Virus record (IMG/VR): IMGVR_UViG_3300021197_000869
Coordinates: 1 to 32,582 of that record
Source of the DNA: a virus
DNA: 32,582 nt
Reading direction: 5' to 3' (one strand)
Shown here in pieces: positions 29,685 through 32,582 of this stretch. The first letter of the stretch is position 1, and each line of letters opens with the position of its first letter. Below the pieces are notes generated by a model, which made no database searches, had not been told where the DNA came from, and worked only from the letters and a program-made list of their open reading frames with translations. The translations under genes and the position numbers were made by a program.

Positions 29685-29854
29685 TGATCCGCCTTACTCA
29701 CAGGCTTGCGCCGCGGGGCCGGCTTAGACTTATCCGCGGGTTTCACGAAACTGAAGTATCTCTCAGCGAGATCAACCGGATCGTTTATCGTGCGCGCGCT
29801 GCCGAACTGTACGGCAAGGCGCAAACATTCGAGGCGCAGAGCATCATTCTCCAT
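29675..29854 (-). CDS. Small phage protein between scaffold and capsid genes, 59 aa
   Basis: The ATG lies within the scaffold gene's last codons (11-nt overlap). The sequence MENDALRLECLRLAVQFG, then NDPVDLAERYFSFVKPADK and a basic Lys/Pro tail, resembles a small conserved protein seen in many tailed phages (RLECL-x-LA near the start and DPV-x-LAE). Its function is unknown. Coupled translation with the scaffold suggests a capsid-assembly role. Confidence 0.7.
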   Translation of the reverse strand: MENDALRLECLRLAVQFGSARTINDPVDLAERYFSFVKPADKSKPAPRRKPVSKADQSA

Positions 29855-30647
29855 GCATCTGCTCCCGTAATCTCAGCACCTCATTGACCACGCGGTCATG
29901 CTCGGGGTGGTGCTTTTCCCAGTAAGGCGAGTTCTTTGCCGTCATCTCTGACATACGCGCCTGCAGGTCTTCGTCAGTAATGCCCGGTCGGCTATCCCTG
30001 CCGGCTAGTCCATCCTCACTGATCTGCTCGGCAACATAATCACTGATGTTAACCATCAGCTTGACCAGCTCGGGGTTGTCACCCAGCAGGCTACCGTCTG
30101 CGAGCTGTATCTCTGTCAGGTCCGGTGCGTCAAACTCTTTCAGCAGCTCGTTGGCGCGAGACATCTTGTCGTCAAACTCGCCGCCAAACTCTTTTCGTAA
30201 CTCTGTCTCTACTTCTGAGCGGCGTGTTTCCATCGCCTCCTCGGACATCACGGTCGCCTGGCCTGCAAACTCGCCATATGCTTCTGCGAGCTTCGCGGCC
30301 TGTCGATCAGACAGTCCTGATTGATGTGCGGCATCGCGGAACCAATCCGCCATGTCGCCCTCCATTTCACCTATATCGTAATCGCCGGCTTCCTGCGGTC
30401 TACCAAGTTTGTTGTAAACCAAATCCCAGTCTTCATCGGTCGCCCAGTTGCCAGGGATCGCTAACTTCTCCGATCCAACCATCTTCTGCGCGTTGATGTA
30501 ACTTTTAGCCATGCCCTCGACACTGCCGATATGCTGCAGTGAAGGGTCGCTTGCTATTTCGGGGGGCAGTGATGCCAGCCAGTTGTCACTCCCAGACGGT
30601 GCCTCCCCGGCATCTGCCGGAGCTTCCGCTACCTGTTCGTCGGACAT
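29844..30647 (-). CDS. Capsid scaffolding protein
   Basis: A 267-residue acidic, mostly helical protein between portal and capsid genes. Conserved blocks: NWLASLPPEIASDPSLQHIG, VEGMAKSYINAQKMVGSEKL and IPGNWATDEDWDLVYNKLGR at residues 23-82, a central helical domain (DRQAAKLAEAYGEFAGQA; EFGGEFDDKMSRANELLKEF), and a basic/acidic C-terminal helix ending in MHGE, the likely capsid-binding end. GAGGAG precedes the ATG. It should guide shell assembly and then leave or be degraded. Confidence 0.8.
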   Translation of the reverse strand: MSDEQVAEAPADAGEAPSGSDNWLASLPPEIASDPSLQHIGSVEGMAKSYINAQKMVGSEKLAIPGNWATDEDWDLVYNKLGRPQEAGDYDIGEMEGDMADWFRDAAHQSGLSDRQAAKLAEAYGEFAGQATVMSEEAMETRRSEVETELRKEFGGEFDDKMSRANELLKEFDAPDLTEIQLADGSLLGDNPELVKLMVNISDYVAEQISEDGLAGRDSRPGITDEDLQARMSEMTAKNSPYWEKHHPEHDRVVNEVLRLREQMHGE

Positions 30648-30654
30648 ATTATGA

Positions 30655-30864
30655 TTACTCCTCTATGGGTTTGTGATCCTTGATGATGTTGGTCAGGAAC
30701 AGCACGACATCGCGCTGCCCCTCTCTAAACGCCGTCTCGTCTGAGTTTGGCGTGAAGCTCGATTTCCAGAGTCCGAAACGTGCGCCCAGGTCTTCCATGA
30801 CCTTCTCGCCGTCCTCGCTCATCAATACTGATCGGTATGTTTCTTTCAGCTCTTTCGGCGTCAT
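30655..30864 (-). CDS. Bbp19-like small phage protein
   Basis: A 69-residue protein: KETYRSVLMSEDGEKVMEDL, ARFGLWKSSF and REGQRDVVLFLTNIIKD, matching the Bbp19 family regularly found next to the portal of BPP-1-type podoviruses. ATGA overlap with the portal stop. Function unknown. Confidence 0.8.
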   Translation of the reverse strand: MTPKELKETYRSVLMSEDGEKVMEDLGARFGLWKSSFTPNSDETAFREGQRDVVLFLTNIIKDHKPIEE

Positions 30865-32498
30865 GCGGCGCCTTCAATCAGTTCCTGGCCGATCTCTGTC
30901 TCGTCAACGGCACGCAGCGCCGGGGCGGCATCACCTGCCGCACTCGCCATCTGTTGTGCCATCATCATTTCCTGCTGTTGCTGCATGGCAGCGGCACGGT
31001 TCTCGCGAATGCCAGACACTTCGCCCTCACCACGCACCACAGCCGCCGGCGTGCCGGTGACTTTAATGATGTGCTTGGCAAGTCCGTCCATATCGAGATA
31101 GTCGGCCACGCCCTGATCCAACTGCATCAGCGGCATCAGGAACTCGATCATCTGCAGGATGCCCTGAATGTCACCGCTGCGCTGTGCCTTCGCCAACGGC
31201 GAGACGTATTCAATGTCGATGTTGCCGTCCTGTAGCATCGGCGGCGCTGGTGCAAATTTCTTTTGACGTGACAGTATGGCAAAGCAGCGACCAATCAGCG
31301 GCTGCAGCAGCTCGGCCTGGAGTCTCCCCATCACTGGCCCAAGCAGCTTCATCTTCTCTTCAGTGCGACTGACCACCTCGGTCGCAGTCATCTGCGGCCC
31401 GGTGCCGAGTATGAGCTGATCCACATAGAACGCTGATCGGATAGCCTGCCTGCGCTGATCCAACTGCATTTCGCCCAGCGGGTTGTTTGCGCCAATGTTT
31501 AGCGGCTCAATCCTGTCCCTGGTTCCTGATCTATAGAAGTTCAGACCGCCCGGCGTGGTACGCACCGGCAGCATGAAGCCATCGTCGGGGACCATAAGCG
31601 GCGGATGTATCTGCAACTGGGCGGCACGAATAACCACCTCGGACATCTTGTTGACCATCTTCGTGTCAGGCAGTGCCGTCATTGCTGGGGATCGGCCATA
31701 ACCAATCTCAAAGCTCGCCTTGAGGAACCGGGGAACACAATACGGAAACTCGTCATACCCGCTTTCGCCAATGACCATCTTCTCGTCAGGGTCGAGATAG
31801 ATTGATGCAAACGGTTTGTTGACCGCGTTTTTCTTGCGCCGGTTGCGTTCCTCGCGAGGCATAACGACGTGCAGCAGCTCAATCTCTGCGTAAGGATCAT
31901 CTGTGTTCAGCTTGGCTATGCGTTGCGTGACCTGTTGCTCACCAAACTGCCGCACGGCGGCGCGTGCCGTAGTCTTGTACTTACGGAAGACCGTATCGAC
32001 ACGCCCCTGTTCGTTCTCTGAGACATAAACCTCGGCAATGTGCCGGGTGCTGAAACGGAAACCATCATCGTCGTCGTTTTCAATAAAGATAACCGCGGTG
32101 CCGAACGTCACCAGGTCTGAATACAGCTCGTGAATCTGCTCCTGAAAGTTCGACCGGGCGAGATGCTGGTACATGACATCAGTCGCACCTTCGAGCCATT
32201 CCTTCGCCTCGTCGTCGCCGTTCAGCTCGTTGTTCTCGTAGCGCAGGTCAAACCACGGGGTCGCCGCGTTCGTCAGCATACCGTGCAGACTGGCAGACAT
32301 CAGCTCGGCGGCGTGGACCGCCGTGCCGTCAAAGAGCAATTCGGTGCGCTTGTCGCCACCTGTGCGCTTCTTTGTGATGTCTGCCTTGCGTGGGCATATG
32401 TAATCGCCCAGCTCCTGCCAGTGCGATTCCCAATGGCTGCGGTTCGTTTGCAGCGTGCGGTATCGCTTCAGCAGCCCGGTTGCGCGCGGATCATCCAT
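30861..32498 (-). CDS. Portal (head-tail connector) protein
   Basis: A 545-residue portal of the T7-type head-tail connector family, the dodecameric DNA entry and exit ring. Typical features: RYRTLQTNRSHWESHWQELG then YICPRK at the N-terminus, LFDGTAVHAAELMSASLHGM then LTNAATPWF (55-83), VTFGTAVIFIENDD, PYCVPRFLKASFEIGYGRSP and LGPVMGRLQAELLQPLIGRC (stem and wing helices), with a Gln/Met-rich C-terminal tail (AAMQQQQEMMMAQQM). First complete structural gene of the leftward late block. Confidence 0.95.
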   Translation of the reverse strand: MDDPRATGLLKRYRTLQTNRSHWESHWQELGDYICPRKADITKKRTGGDKRTELLFDGTAVHAAELMSASLHGMLTNAATPWFDLRYENNELNGDDEAKEWLEGATDVMYQHLARSNFQEQIHELYSDLVTFGTAVIFIENDDDDGFRFSTRHIAEVYVSENEQGRVDTVFRKYKTTARAAVRQFGEQQVTQRIAKLNTDDPYAEIELLHVVMPREERNRRKKNAVNKPFASIYLDPDEKMVIGESGYDEFPYCVPRFLKASFEIGYGRSPAMTALPDTKMVNKMSEVVIRAAQLQIHPPLMVPDDGFMLPVRTTPGGLNFYRSGTRDRIEPLNIGANNPLGEMQLDQRRQAIRSAFYVDQLILGTGPQMTATEVVSRTEEKMKLLGPVMGRLQAELLQPLIGRCFAILSRQKKFAPAPPMLQDGNIDIEYVSPLAKAQRSGDIQGILQMIEFLMPLMQLDQGVADYLDMDGLAKHIIKVTGTPAAVVRGEGEVSGIRENRAAAMQQQQEMMMAQQMASAAGDAAPALRAVDETEIGQELIEGAA

Positions 32499-32499
32499 A

Positions 32500-32582
32500 T
32501 TACTGTCCCAGCAGTGTCTTCTTGGTGGTCGGCGCTGCGTCGGTCAGACCCATGCCGCCAGTGACGTTAGCCTGGCGCAAAC
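32500..32582 (-). CDS. C-terminus of a small pre-portal protein (partial)
   Basis: Only the end is inside the window: NVTGGMGLTDAAPTTKKTLL then GQ-stop at 32500. The TGG-x-GL...APTTKKTLLG ending is typical of the short conserved protein that lies between the terminase and portal genes of many podoviruses. It stops one base before the portal ATG. Start lies beyond the right edge. Confidence 0.6.
   Translation of the reverse strand, partial: LRQANVTGGMGLTDAAPTTKKTLLGQ

Noticed and set aside
1-32582. CRISPR array or insertion sequence
   Set aside because: No regularly spaced repeat series and no transposase was found; the repeats present belong to attP, operators and the inverted repeat pair.

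Overview
The window is most of the genome of a temperate, T7-tailed (podovirus-type) phage. The capsid module resembles Bordetella phage BPP-1 (BPP-1-type portal, Bbp19-like protein, scaffold, major capsid, Bbp16-like cement). The tail and ejection module is T7-like (tubular proteins A and B, gp13-like protein, internal virion proteins, T7-type fibre N-terminus). A GTA-type 3TM holin, a DUF6362 protein and the base composition suggest an alphaproteobacterial, probably aquatic, host; that is inference. The small terminase ends near the left edge, the gene preceding the portal is cut by the right edge, and attP with integrase lies in the middle. This is what a circularly permuted free-phage map opened around the missing large terminase gene would look like; a prophage would carry att sites at its ends.

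Layout. (1) 1-4292, minus strand: small terminase, a DUF6362 protein, an unknown protein, a DnaA-domain-IV-like protein, a VRR-NUC nuclease, a zinc-ribbon microprotein, a C5 cytosine methyltransferase and a Cro-like repressor. (2) 4293-4423: divergent control region with dyad operators. (3) 4424-8464, plus strand: an unknown protein and an XRE regulator ending in a terminator, then a second operator and a recombination operon (PD-(D/E)XK nuclease, small proteins, ERF annealing protein, an SSB-tailed protein, an excisionase-like protein). (4) 8461-10176: tyrosine integrase on the minus strand and an attP region with a tRNA-3'-end core flanked by arrays of GTTACC arm sites. (5) 10172-32582, minus strand: one 22 kb late block, read right to left: portal, capsid, tail, ejection proteins, fibre, LamG protein, lysis cassette, metallophosphoesterase.

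The outstanding feature is the major capsid gene (28072-29604). It is split into four exons by three ORF-less group I introns of 256, 222 and 194 nt. All three have recognisable P/Q/R/S cores, a P1 with the U-G splice-site pair, and an in-frame stop within nine codons of the 5' splice site. Joining the exons restores one 286-codon capsid reading frame. Introns A and B are sisters of the T4 td type (group IA-like). Intron C is a different, very compact type resembling the tRNA introns of Azoarcus and Anabaena (IC3-like), so one virion gene was invaded by two intron lineages. Capsid production would therefore depend on three self-splicing events.

No DNA polymerase, primase, helicase or phage RNA polymerase is visible. 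Replication probably relies on the host, perhaps steered by the DnaA-like protein, with ERF-type recombination.
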